Positions 9,600 through 20,389 of a stretch of 64,000 bases of DNA are shown here, piece after piece. Location: positions 1,984,001 through 2,048,000 of the forward strand of contig JAYJMM010000028.1 of assembly GCA_037349105.1 (NCBI GenBank). The letters run 5' to 3'. The stretch is from Limnomonas spitsbergensis (lineage: Eukaryota; Chlorophyta; Chlorophyceae; Chlamydomonadales). Below the pieces are notes generated by a model. The model was not told the DNA's origin and searched no databases. It saw only the letters and a list, made by a program, of their open reading frames with translations. The stretch's first letter is position 1, and each line of letters begins with the position of its first letter. Both the position numbers and the translations under genes were made by a program.

Positions 9600-10190
9600 G
9601 CTGGGAAAGAAAGATAAAGCAAATTGCAGCCTCTGAAAAATGTACACGCCTCAACATGCCTGGTATATACCACGTCTTCCACAAAAGCCAAGGCATCCCA
9701 GTATCCCACCCAAGCCTGGAAGCAAGCATGTAATGCGTCCTCCACATGCTCGCCATCTTCCCTTGCCCAGCAGGGGGTGTTACACGATAGACCTCTGCGC
9801 TTTCCCCAGTGTTGGCCGTGCTGATTGCGCCGAGCCACAGCCTTAAGTTTGTGCGCACGCCGCACACAAGCACACTTCCTCTTGCTGGTGCGGCTCCTTG
9901 CCTGCGCCCGACGTGAGCTGAAACTAGGCGCGGTAGGTGGTCGCAGACTTATGCTCCAAGGCTGGGTCTCTGGGATCCCCAATGCCAGTGACCTCCAGCT
10001 GCGCCCTCTCTGGTAGGCTGCATCCACTAGCGCCAGCACCTCCGTTATGTGACGAGGCTGCAGAGCAGTCGCTGTCTGACTCAACAAGTAAAGCAACGAC
10101 AGAAAGAGAAGCAAGAGGCGTCTAAGGATATAAAGCTTGCAAGTCGCCGTTTCGAGGCGTGTCCCTCCAGCCAATGTTTCACTATTGTCC
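9600..10190 (-). mobile_element. LINE family fragment M (C-terminal coding end, minus strand)
   Basis: On the minus strand the fragment shows the same C-terminal region as the copies at 15880-16400 and 16820-17220: an L-V-D-A-A-Y segment, then Arg-rich text with C-A-C-V-R, a W-A-R-E-D-G-E-H-V-E-D-A-L-H-A-C-F zinc-binding-like segment and W-D-A-L-A-F-V-E-D-V-V near the end. Reading frames are broken, so it is a relic. Confidence 0.8.
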
Positions 10191-10195
10191 TGCAT

Positions 10196-10722
10196 GATGA
10201 AGCTTACGCGGCATTGGGCTGATTACGGTCTTTATGACAGCTGAATTGCGTACCTGAGTTTCAGTCACAATAATTGCAAGGCTAATTCAGCTACCGGTGA
10301 TACCATCACCTGCAAGGGACTATTATTGCTCTACACGATTTCTGAATTACGGCGTAATTGCACACTCAGGTGTGATCCAAAGGCTTACAGAGTTGTTTAT
10401 AAAGTTAAAGACTGTTTTCAAAGCTCGCATACCGTGCAGTCTTATTACGTGTACGGTATACAACATACATGTTTGCAGAGCTGGCATCCCACCCTCATGC
10501 CATTTTGAATGCCAAGGGGGGGGGCATTGCAAATGCATGCCACATTTATGATGCCAATCAACTGCATTTGACACAAGGAAGAGAATGACATAGCTCTCAT
10601 CGCCAACTGACGCCTAGAAAAAACAACTTTTTAAAGCTCCCCCCACCCTAATTTTGACCCTCTCTTCGACCCTTTCCTTTGGGCCTAAATATATTCTGAG
10701 AACAATTTTGGAAAACTCTGGT
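10196..10722. other. No feature recognised
   Basis: Non-coding in appearance, with only short overlapping open frames and poly-A, poly-T and poly-C stretches around 10615-10645. Confidence 0.5.
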
Positions 10723-10725
10723 TAA

Positions 10726-11135
10726 GAGGTCGGTCAGACTGCGTTACGTTTGGGGTTGCGTCAGGAAAAAGTGCAAACGCGATGCCGGTCACACTAACCA
10801 AACGCCAAACGCAACGTGTCAAAACGCGAAACGCAAACGCAGGGGGGGGGGTGACGTTTCGCGTTTGAGATTTTTCATGAATTCCAGCTTAAGCTTGATC
10901 TTAAGCTGGACACGAACAATATATATGTTACAATGTAAGGAAATATCAACCCCGAGTCGCTGGGAGACGGAATTCGCACAAAAATGTACCATGCCGTGCC
11001 CTGACGTCGTCTTGCCCTGCCGTCTTGCCCAAACGCAGTGTGACCAGTTTAGCGTCAGATTCACGCTAAATCCAAACGCAACCCAAACGCAACTGCCAAA
11101 CGCAACCTCAAACGTAACGCAGTCTGACCGACCCC
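10726..11135. mobile_element. MITE with long imperfect terminal inverted repeats, 3-bp TAA target duplication
   Basis: The left end begins GAGGTCGGTCAGACTGCG, and the right end is its reverse complement (ending CAGTCTGACCGACCCC). The inverted arms continue through GTTACGTTTG and GTTGCGT. TAA stands directly outside both ends (10723-10725 and 11136-11138). Short length, no coding capacity, G-rich termini and a TWA target duplication fit a non-autonomous PIF/Harbinger-type element. The assignment to that superfamily is inferred from the target duplication. The interior is rich in CAAACGC words. Confidence 0.8.
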
Positions 11136-11138
11136 TAA

Positions 11139-11799
11139 GCTCTTACTAATGCATGTTGCTATCCTTTCTTTACGCCAGTCACTGTAGCGAGACTATGCTT
11201 CCGAAACCACTAAAACATGGAGCTTTTCGAAAGCTGCACTGTTAGCTGCCAAAAGGGGCGCACGAGGAAGAGAAAAATCTCGCGAGCCTGTAAAAACTTG
11301 TAGGGCCCGTGGCGTGAGATGGGCGAGACGTATGACCCACGGGTATGGTTTCCGGCACTGAAACGGCCTTTTCGGAGACGGGGCCGTTCGCTGCCAAAAT
11401 AGGCTAGCCAGAAAGCGCGCATCTTTGCGATTTTTCGGTATGAATTATGCCAGTCCCGTGGCCGGAGCGCGAAGCTCAACTTTGACAGTGAAAGGTGCCG
11501 TGTCGGAGGCCGTGCCCCAGAGCACCACACGTTTTGCGTGACCAGGAAGGCCCCCAGAAGCTGACGTCGGCTGACGTGTCGAACTGATTTGATACCATGG
11601 CCGACCTGTCAAACGCGATTCTATCACGCGAGCAGCCTCAGCCCTCGTAGATTCTGACGAAATCCGTCCCCCACCTCCGGGCAAAGCATAGGCACTTGTT
11701 CAACTAGGACGCTACAAGCACAGCCACATCGAAAGTTGGCGTACAAAGTCGTTCCCCTAGTGCCTTCTTTCTTGACAGTCCTAGATGACTTTTTGTTTG
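11139..11799. other. No feature recognised
   Basis: Short open frames only. No family-level similarity seen on either strand. Confidence 0.45.
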
Positions 11800-11856
11800 C
11801 CGATGTAGCCGAGCTTCATTTGAGCATGGCCCAGAGGTATAACGTCATTAACTTCT
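11800..11856 (+). mobile_element. LINE family 3' tail N
   Basis: Contains GATGTAGCCGAGCTTCATTT and then GCCCAGAGGTATAACGTCAT, a diverged copy of the LINE 3' terminus defined by the insertion at 42724-43098. Confidence 0.7.
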
Positions 11857-11927
11857 TTAAGTTAGAGGGTCGGGTGACCAAAAGAAACGCAGCCATACAT
11901 ATACTGCTTTGGCTGTGTTTCTATTGG

Positions 11928-12431
11928 TCATCCCGGCGCCAGCTGTATCACCCTGTCGAACACGGTTTTATGCAAATTGGGTCTGGGGAGGCTCAAGGGT
12001 TTGGGGGGCCGCCAGTCGACGTTTCCCGCCTCTTCTGGTGCGTGGAGTACTGATGTATGGGAAAACAGACAGGCGATGTTGCGTCCAGCCAAACTTTCAG
12101 CATGGGAACACACACAGATGGCTACTGCTGTTCTGATGCGTGCATCATAGTTCCAGATTATTACTTCTCCGAAGTGGGGGGCTCCGTGTGGCTTCTCTGG
12201 GTCCAGTCGGTACCATTTGCCTTCGCGCCGGAGCAAGGTCAAGTAATGATTGGAGAGCTTGCGATATTGGACTATGAAGTTGTTTAGGCGGTAGTTGTTT
12301 ATCTTTTCCATTTCATCAAGGGTGCGACTTGGGACTTCCTTGGTCAGGAGTTGCGGTTGGCCTACCGTACGTATGTCATGAATCATCCTGTACTTATGTT
12401 GATAATAGTGTTGGAACGCATAGGGGGCCAT
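11928..12431 (-). CDS. Unrecognised ORF, 167 codons
   Basis: I do not recognise the product. The first 105 residues look protein-like: Tyr-, Arg- and Asn-rich, well mixed, with few low-complexity runs (for example L-D-E-M-E-K-I-N-N-Y-R-L). The last third is Pro-rich and may be outside the real coding part. Two further open frames with similar composition lie upstream on the same strand (12383-12577 and 12534-12770), so this could be the last exon of a split gene or part of a transposon. The (GAAA)n repeat at 12463 lies between the frames. No start context or splice model could be fixed. Confidence 0.3.
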   Translation of the reverse strand: MAPYAFQHYYQHKYRMIHDIRTVGQPQLLTKEVPSRTLDEMEKINNYRLNNFIVQYRKLSNHYLTLLRREGKWYRLDPEKPHGAPHFGEVIIWNYDARIRTAVAICVCSHAESLAGRNIACLFSHTSVLHAPEEAGNVDWRPPKPLSLPRPNLHKTVFDRVIQLAPG

Positions 12432-12462
12432 GCTGTCCCAAAGAAGTTACCGGATTTCGGAT

Positions 12463-12515
12463 CGAAAGAAAGAAAGAAAACACCTGAGCGTGTCTTGTGG
12501 AATACGAGTTCAGGA
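12463..12515 (+). repeat. (GAAA)n-flanked dispersed repeat, copy 1
   Basis: A GAAAGAAAGAAAGAAAA run followed by CACCTGAGCGTGTCTTGTGG and AATACG. The same arrangement occurs at 38626 and, inverted, at 52398 and 61893. Confidence 0.75.
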
Positions 12516-12770
12516 TCGAATTGGGGATAATCCTTATGATTTAGGGCCCTTTTGCCTTTTGTGGTGCGCGCAAGCATGATTTCCTTTCAGACCTAAAAAC
12601 CCGGTTATGACTTCTCTTAGTGTCTGGCAAAGGGGTCGCCCAAGGAGCATTGCGAGGGCAAGGGCTTGACGAAATTGTTTGTACTGTTTTTGTAGTGTAT
12701 TCTGGGATTTGGCCTTTATTTTGTGGGCATGGGTTAGGGATGCTTGCTCCCTCCTCGTTTCTAGGTCCAC

Positions 12771-14199
12771 ATCTGTGGCTTGTGATTCAATTTGTTTTTG
12801 TAGGCAGCAATGGCCTTTGCCTTTGAACCCTTTAATTTAATTGGCCCGTGCGGAGTAACACCGGAATAACATGTGATATATTTGATAATAAACTCATGTA
12901 CTGCGAAGGGTCGCGTGGCTTAAATTAAATATGAATCCGGAAGTTTTTGCATGTGAGTACCTGTGCCGTACAAGTCCCCACACCTTCCCACACAGAGAAG
13001 CTTCTCTGTTCCCACACGGGCGCCCGTTTCTGTATCATCATAGTGTATGCGTTCCCATCTGCCCCTGCAGTTTCTATGCCTGATCTTGCTGGCGTAGCGC
13101 CAGCTTTCCATTACAAAGGCTTCGTAGATCTACTGGTGCTGATGGCACGTGTAGCTTCATACAAGGTACTTTTGACCATGAGGTAAAAAAACAGCTCTAA
13201 TTTCTTGTCTCACGCGAAGGAAAAAACGTTTACGGTGCTTGTAGATTTGGTCTCATGTGTCCATGTTCTCAGAATCTCAGGCATGTAGTTAGAACCCTAA
13301 GGTATGCGTCGTTGTTTGTCTTGGTGTGTGCATTGTCATATGGCAGGTATGGCCGTTTAGAATGCTGTACATTTCAGCATTTTTGAAGATTTATTGGGTG
13401 GCGTAGCCTTCATGGATGCATCTAATCATTCCAGGTTTCGTGATTGGAGGCATCCATGAAGCTTTCGCTATTGTAGAGGGGCCGGTGAATCTTTGGTCTG
13501 CCTTATTATTTTTTAAGGGCACAAGAGGAGGGGGGATGAAAACAAAATTCAACCCCCATCACGAAATAATGTTTATCGACCCCTGGCTGACCCACCCCCC
13601 GCTTTCGTAACCTTTTCGAACCTTCATTTCTCAGTGACAAACTCGGTGACAAATAGAAATTTTGAAGGGGGAGAGGGGTCAATTCCAACTAGCTCAGCCA
13701 TGCGCTTTTAATGGTTTCGCTCAATACAGCTGGTTCATGAGCACCCCTGCCACTACAGCTGCCTCCATTATGAGCTCCTCCGGCGTCAATTCGCCCCCGC
13801 TGTTCAGCCCCCCTTACTTGAGATGTATGGCTTCGGAGCGGCCATCGCGGCAGGTGACGATGAGGAAGCTGCAGCGGCGCTCACGGCCGCAGTTTGGAAT
13901 GCGGCCGAAGCTGCAGGCATGACGCGCATAGCCAGGCCGCATGCCCAGCGCGGACAGCATCAGCGTCCCCCGTGATAGGATGAGGAGGTACAGAAAGGGT
14001 AGGCTGAGCTGCGATCATGGTCGCTGAGCAGTGCCCCAGGACCGGAGTGCAAGACAGCCAGACAGCGGCACAAGTCCATAGCACGACGCCGCCGCCGGTA
14101 TTCACGCGCCATATGGCCGCAGCTATAGCTGATAGGCTGCAAAGTCATGACCACAGTGTCTATCGGGAGAAGCAGCAAGACAGGCGGCATGCTGCCCCA
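12771..14199. other. No feature recognised
   Basis: Short overlapping frames on both strands. The part from about 13730 may be the badly decayed 5' portion of the LINE copy that follows, but I see no endonuclease motifs. Confidence 0.4.
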
Positions 14200-16588
14200 C
14201 TACTGCTGTCTCCTCCCAGAGGTGGGAGACTCACCTGCGGCAGCAGTTTACCGCCATCTCCCCCCTCTCTGTCAATACGCAACATGACGTCATGGGCGTG
14301 TCCGCCGATCATGTAGACTTTTGCTTTTATCGGGCTTTCTCCCGCATGCGAGTGCATACAGCGGCGCGCCTGGATGGCAAGGCAGCTCCTTTTATAAAGC
14401 TGGTCTTAGTAGACGACACCTTCGATGGGGAGTATCGGCATGTCATTATGGGCATGCTGCAAGAGTGGATGACTGCGATGGCGGTGCGGGGGGAATGCCT
14501 AGTGCATGGCAGCCTGTCAGAATGCCCATCTACAAGAAGGGCGACCCCTTGACCCCAAAAACTACCGGCCCATTGCCATCACGAGCTTTACCTGCTGTAT
14601 GCTAGCATGCTAACCACCGTCGCTGATCAGTGAGCACGCATGCACGAGCACATTCCTCCTGAACAGTTCAGCTTTCAGCCCGTAGCAGGCTGCTTTTATC
14701 TAGGGGCATGCAATCCATGCGCAGCGGGCAGCTGCAGGCCGTGGCAAACTGCATGTGGCCTTCGTGGATTTCACCAAGGCCTATGACTGTGCGCCACAGG
14801 AGCAGATATGGCAGCACCTGTCTGAGCGGCTTGACATGCCTTCATGCTTGTTGCGCGCTGGGCAAGCGCTTTACCGAGGTGCAGTCTACACGCTCACAGA
14901 CGGCCATAAAAGCACTGACCGTGTGCCTTGCAACCGCGGTTAAAGCAGGGCTGCCCACTCATCCCCCTCCACATCAGTCTCTATATCAGCGATCTGCCAG
15001 GAAAGACCGCAGTCCAGTGTGCCCGGCAGAGGGTATTGTGCTGGGGGCAGGGCGAAGACTCAGGTGCCTCTTATATGCGGATGATCTCTCCCTGTTAGTC
15101 AGCAGCACAGCAGGGCTGCAGTGCATGCTAGATGCCCTGCATGAATATGCAGCGGTCAAACAGCCCCAGGTCAACGTCAGCAAGACAGAGATATTGGAGT
15201 TTGGCAGCCGCTTAGCAGCGCAGCGCCGGCAATCAGCCCATACTTGCGTGTGCGGCCCAGATAGAATAGCGCTGAATAGGTCCAGGAATTCAAGTTCTTG
15301 GGCATCATCCCGCACGAGCGGGGCAGCATGAAGAAGGCCATGCAAGGTAGAGAGGTGCTTTTGGCTGCCGCGTTGCAGCGTGTCCGCCGCATGGCCGCCA
15401 AGGTGCGCCTGAGGCATCATCTGCCTACACGCATCCGGTTGGCGTCTGTCTATGCAGCGCCTGCGGCCAACTACGGTGATGTAGTGTGGGCCACCGATCA
15501 CCTCAGGCCGCGGCATTGCTTCAAGAGCAGGATGCAGTCCAGCTTCCTCCAGCATCTGCACCAGGCTGCATGGCTACCTGTGTCCGCTGCCTGCCGGGGG
15601 GTCATGATGGAATTGCAGATCCAGCCGTTACAGGGAAGTTGGTGGCAGCATCTACAATGCAGCGGTCGCACCAGCAGCACAGCACGACAACCCACTCATG
15701 GCGGCAGCCATGGTGGCTGACACGCAGATTGTTGTCAGGCAGGGCACCGGAAGGCGCAATTGGTGCAGAGAATTGCTAGGTGCCTTGCTGGATCTGGAGC
15801 TGGGATCAGCCGTCCCAAAACTGTGTCAGGCAGCGACTTGCCTACAGCCGCTACCTGTCACAGAGGTGCCGGCGTTAGTCGATGCAGCATACGATCGGGC
15901 GCAGCTGGATGCAGCTGGCAGAGGTGACCCCAGAGATCCTGCCACTGACCACAGGTCTGCGGCCGCCTACCGCACCTGGTTTCAGTCTACGGGGACGCCG
16001 TGCTGGAGCAGGCCAGGGGCCGCACCAGCCGAAGGGAGTGTGCTTGCGTGCGCACGAACTTCAGGCTGCGGCTCGGCGCCGTCAGCATGGCTGACACTAA
16101 AGGACGGCGCAGCGGTCAGCAGCGTGACAGACGGTGCTGCCAGTGATGTTGGGCTGAGGGAAACGGCGAACATGCGGAGGGGGCGTTGAAAGCATGCATG
16201 CAACAACAACGTGTTGCATGCATGCTTTTAACGCCCCAGCGTGCATGATCAACTAAGGGAGCGGGGATGGGCAGGTCCGCCAAACGGTGCTAGAGACTTC
16301 TTCGAGTTGTACCGCGGCAGGCTTGAGTGGGGTGCCTTGGTTTTGTGGAAGACGCGGTAGATATCGTTGAGGCGTAGACGTTTTCAGTGGCTGGAACTTT
16401 CTTTGTCTTCCTTTTCAGCTTTTTGTCTGTCCCTTCCGTCTCTTCACTTAAATCCCCACTTTTCCTTTTTTGTGTCCTTCCCCCCTCGCTTCCCCTTATG
16501 TTTGTTTCGTTCTTTCCTCCCTTAGGTTAGGCACACACGCGGCCGAGCCTTTTCAAGCAGGGCCCAGAGGTGTAATGTCATTATTTAC
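14200..16588 (+). mobile_element. LINE (non-LTR retrotransposon) copy A, the most complete in the window, decayed
   Basis: Reverse transcriptase blocks appear in order but in shifting frames: I-Y-K-K-G-D-P then N-Y-R-P-I-A-I-T-S (about 14520-14600), V-A-F-V-D-F-T-K-A-Y-D (about 14755-14790), G-C-P-L, L-L-Y-A-D-D-L-S-L-L (about 15068-15098, catalytic YADD), and F-L-G-I with a following helical region (about 15290). A C-terminal Cys/His segment lies at about 16110-16250. The 3' untranslated region ends at GGCCCAGAGGTGTAATGTCA. Several stops and frameshifts make this a pseudogene. No endonuclease domain can be identified upstream. Confidence 0.85.
16180..16237. repeat. Near-perfect 26-bp inverted repeat (hairpin) inside LINE copy A
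   Basis: The arms are 16180-16205 and 16212-16237, separated by a 6-base loop, with a single G/T difference. They contain AAAGCATGCATGCAACA and its complement. Comparison with the copy at 37980-38030 shows that only the right arm matches the normal LINE sequence, so the left arm is an inverted copy inserted beside it. Confidence 0.9.
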
Positions 16589-16819
16589 GATGTAGGGACC
16601 TGAAGCATGTCTGCTCTGAGCACTGCCAAGGCTGACACACTATTGCATGAGACTAACACAAGGAATGGATCAGGTATACAGGTAAGGTATACAGGTGGCA
16701 CAGTGGGGGGGCAGGGTGGTCACAAAAACATGGTAAGAAAGAATACTCGACATGATTTTGTTTGTTTGTTTGTTTGGCAAAGGGGGTGGCTTCATAACCA
16801 AAATCACTGTGGTTGGTAT

Positions 16820-17574
16820 GCAGCGACCTACCGCGCCTGGTTCCAGTCCACGGCGGGTGCCGTGCTGGCGCAAGCCAAGAGCCGCACTAGCCAGAGGGAG
16901 TGTGCTTTTGTGCGCATACATTTGCGACTGCGGCTCGGCGCGATCAGCACGGCTGATACTAGAGGACGGCGCAACGGTCAGCGGCGAGAGGCACGCTGCT
17001 GCCAACGGTGTTGGGCACGGGGGGATAGCGAGCAGGTGGAGGATGCGCTACATGTGTGCTTCCAGTGCCCTAGTGTCAGGGAGCACTTACGAGAGCGGGG
17101 GTGGGCAGGTCCTCCAGGCGCTGCCCTAACTTCCACCAGCTGTACCAGGCTGAGCAGGGATGGGATGCACATGCTTTTGTGGACTGAGATGTGGGCATTG
17201 TTGAGGGTTAGTCTCTAGGGATTCTTAGGCGCTGGTGTCGTTTGCCTTTCCGGCCTACCCTTTTGGTCCTTCTTGTTGTTGTTGTTTGCCCCCCTTTTAG
17301 TTTATTCTCTTCTCCCTTCTGATCAGTGGGGCGCCCCCGCGGCCAAGCAGGGGTGGGATTCGCTTGCTTTTGTGGCCTTTTCTTTTTCTATAGGCTTTGT
17401 TTAGGGCTAATCTCTAGTGGAAGTCAGGTGTTGGACTTGGTCTTCTTTGCCTTCCCGGCTCCTCCTTTTTCCCCTCCCCCCCCTCTGTCTTTTAGTTTCT
17501 TCTCTTCTCCCTTCTGAAGAGTTTGGCGCCCACGCAGCCGAGCTTTGAGCTGGCCCAGAGGTGTAACGTTATTG
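16820..17574 (+). mobile_element. LINE copy B, 5'-truncated, with C-terminal coding part and complete 3' UTR
   Basis: Coding text runs from a T-Y-R-A-W-F-Q-S-T segment through Q-R-E-C-A-F-V-R and C-C-Q-R-C-W-A-R-G-D to L-R-E-R-G-W. The 3' UTR is a tandem dimer: GTTGAGGGTTAGTCTCTAGG starts unit 1 (about 17197) and a diverged GTTTAGGGCTAATCTCTAG starts unit 2 (about 17398). Both units end in CTTCTCCCTTCTGA followed by GCGCCC. The element ends TAACGTTATTG. Flanks ACTGTGGTTGG (16807-16817) and ACTGCGGTCAG (17575-17585) may be a decayed target-site duplication, differing only by transitions. Confidence 0.85.
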
Positions 17575-17585
17575 ACTGCGGTCAG

Positions 17586-18319
17586 TTTGCCCAATTTGAG
17601 CGTCATACCGAACTAAGTCCTGCAACCCCGTCGCACCACCCTGCAATCAAAAACAGTTTAAGACCAGATTTGGAATGCTCTTATCAAGCTCTACAACATG
17701 GGATGATGGGGTGTCTTCTAGTTATTATCTGCCCCCAATCTTCAGGGCAGCGTGTTGCTCACCTTCCTCTCTAGCCAATAATTTTGTCTCCCAATCTGGT
17801 AGTTGATTACCCATACCTCCCACATCTTTAGGTTCTTCCATAACTCACGTGTCAGGACACTCGGCTCATGTCACGATGATCAGTTCACCTTAGTCGTCTT
17901 GCTGAATTTGCAACATCATGCATAATAAATTCTCCAATTCTAGTTGATCCCGGCAGCATTATAAGTCTCATTTTATTGAGCAAATTTCTTGTCATCATTG
18001 GCTCATGTGTTGCAGTATTTAAAGAGCCTCTACACAGCCTAGACATCACTAATCAGCGGCTTCAATGACACTGCTTAGCCCTCCTTTCCCTCTGTGCAAA
18101 GTAACCAGCGTCATTTAGAAGGGAATAAAAGCCTGTACGTGAAACCTTGATGAAAAACTGATCAAGAGATTCGGTCACAGCATAATTTTGGACAAAATCC
18201 ACATGACAGGTCATGTAAAACAAGGGTCCGTTCGATTGCCTCAACTAACGCCTTTTACGATTCAACGTATCAATGATGTCAGCTAAACTATCATATGAAA
18301 TTGTCTTCGGTTGAGCAAA
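17586..18319. other. No gene; 3' flank of the cold-shock/CCCH gene
   Basis: AT-richer than its surroundings with only short frames. The right half probably contains the 3' UTR of the minus-strand gene ending at 18320. Confidence 0.45.
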
Positions 18320-19203
18320 TCAGTAACGGCTTCCACCACCACCACCGTATCGGTCACCACCACCGCCACCACCGCGATCACCCCCTCCATAACCACCACC
18401 GCCGCGCTCCCCTCCGTAGCTGCCGCCCCCACCGCCCCCACCGCCTCCACCCTCGTGATCAAAACGGCAAGAGGATCCCCGGGTGCACCTGCCCTTCTGA
18501 AAGTCAAAGCAAGCATTGCTGCGGCCATTGCCAGCAGGGGCACCTCCACCCCCTCCGTAGCCACCGCCACCGCCTCCACCTCGCCCACCACCATTGTCGT
18601 CACTCGTGACTCCTCCAGTCACATTCTCTGCATGCAACATTCAATTATATACTTATTTTCAGAGGTATACAGGGCAGCAGATCAGGCATTATTGAGTTCC
18701 TGTTCATCGTTCTTTATCGCCAATTAAACTTATTCGATGAGAGCGTGCAAGAGAGAGCGGGCACCAAGCAAGTTCTATCCAGAGGTTCATCAAAGGAGAG
18801 CCAATCTCAAGTACTGACCTGCGCGATCCTTTCCCTTCCGATCGTCGAACACCTTGTCAAAATATACGGTTGATCCTTCGGTAAGGCAGTTTCCATCCTG
18901 GATGGCTGACAAGTGACAGAAGACATCTTCGCCGCCGTCATTGGGCTTGATAAATCCAAAGCCACGCTGCATTGGCATCATTCAAACGGTCTACACACAT
19001 CTTCACGGCCACAAATCATCGCGAGCTTTCGCCGCAAGCTCATGAATGCCAAATGTTTTGCTCCAACTTTTCGCCAGCTTAGCCCAGCTCACTTCGTTCC
19101 ATCTTCCTGCGACGCCTTCGCTCTTTCCATTTCCAGATTTGGCCTTGCCACCGCCATCCCGCCTGGGGCTACGGCTTCGGCTTCGATCGTCGTATCCGCC
19201 CAT
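18320..19203 (-). CDS. Cold-shock-domain protein with Gly-rich linkers and one CCCH zinc finger
   Basis: Three exons on the minus strand: 19203-19093, 18966-18819 and 18627-18320. Phases are 0 then 1, donors GTGAGC and GTCAGT. They join to 188 aa. The N terminus has an Arg/Ser run (R-S-R-S-R-S-P-R-R) and a basic Gly/Lys stretch. The cold-shock domain spans about residues 30-90 with R-G-F-G-F-I (RNP1-like) at the start of exon 2, then E-D-V-F-C-H (RNP2-like). Exon 3 is Gly-rich around a CCCH finger of spacing C-x7-C-x5-C-x3-H. Both modules bind single-stranded nucleic acid or RNA, so a post-transcriptional role is likely, as for algal and plant cold-shock proteins. The start chosen is the ATG before M-G-G-Y; a more upstream in-frame ATG at 19230 is possible. 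Product family is clear, target unknown. Confidence 0.86.
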
Positions 19204-20389
19204 GAGAAGTGTGTACTGATTACAGATCAAGATAGGTTACGCAGCGTAGATAATGAGGACGTTCTACTAACTCGGTGGACAGGGGCCTACAAATATCAAC
19301 AGTGTGTCAGATATTAGTGTGGCAGTGTTTGTACTTTTCTTTGGCGGCTGTCATTCATCATGCTTGGTTGGCCTGCCCATTTGGCCTCTGTCCCTTGGGG
19401 CCAAGGCCGTATTTCCATTTGGGTCGGTCTGGTGGATAGGTTTTGTTCGGTCGGCCCCACCCGGGTGGGGCCCAGCTTTTAGTCTAGGGTGGCGACGCCT
19501 TGCTTCAGAGAAACACGACCAGCGTTTCCATTCCATTTCTAACGGTGGACGATTCACATTCAAGTATATCCCCGTCAAGGCACTTTAAAATGACGCTCCG
19601 GTCCGTGCTGTTGTTGGGCCTGGAGAGAGATTGCAAAGAGAAGCACGCTGTCGGCTTGTCCATCGAGCTTGTCCATGTGTAGTAGCATCGGGTGCAGCTG
19701 GCAACGGCTTTTTGAAATATCTGTACCGTATTCCATTGGTGTCTTGGGTCGGTCGTCGGGACACAATTGATAATACTGAGCCGGCCACGGAGGAGTCGGA
19801 ATCAGATTATACGGTGTCCGTAGTGCCAGATTTTACAAGGTACCGGTTTGCCACGAAATGACGGCCAAGCTACTTCAGACAGCAATCACCCAAGTTCGAC
19901 TGAAAGTTCGATGTCGATTCAAGGGCAAGAAGCATCAAATACTGCAGGAATCACGAGGATGGGCCATATTGAAAGAATCAAGGTTCGACTTACGCCGTTT
20001 TCGGAGTTTATCTGACCAGTGTGAATCGGTCGTCGGGGTCGGGATCGCCATCGGATCGCGATGTGGCAGTGGTTCAGTTCGGCCGAATCCACTTTCAGTT
20101 CATGCCTGTGTGAATCGCCTCTACATGCAGTTACATGCAGTGCTGGGCTATTACGCCGTAATTTGTTTATATGTGCAAGCATTTACGGTCCATTACGGCA
20201 TAACATGTAACTGGGCGCAAGGCAGGCCTTTCAGCTTCCACGCAATTAAGAGCGAGTTGTAATCTAGATAAGTGGGCTCCTTTGTCGCAAGACCCGTGTG
20301 AATGAAGGGTATACCGGTAGGAGAAGAGCTTACACTTGTTTGGGTGCCGAGTGACCTGATTAATTTTGTTATGTGAGACTAAGCTTGTG
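19204..20389. other. No gene recognised; upstream region of the cold-shock gene
   Basis: The right end of this stretch leads into a minisatellite. Open frames are short and unconvincing. The first few hundred bases should hold the promoter of the minus-strand gene, but I see no motif to point at. Confidence 0.45.

Noticed and set aside
18283..18603. Plus and minus Gly/Ala/His-rich frames over the cold-shock gene
   Set aside because: Shadows of the Gly-rich exon 3 in other frames.
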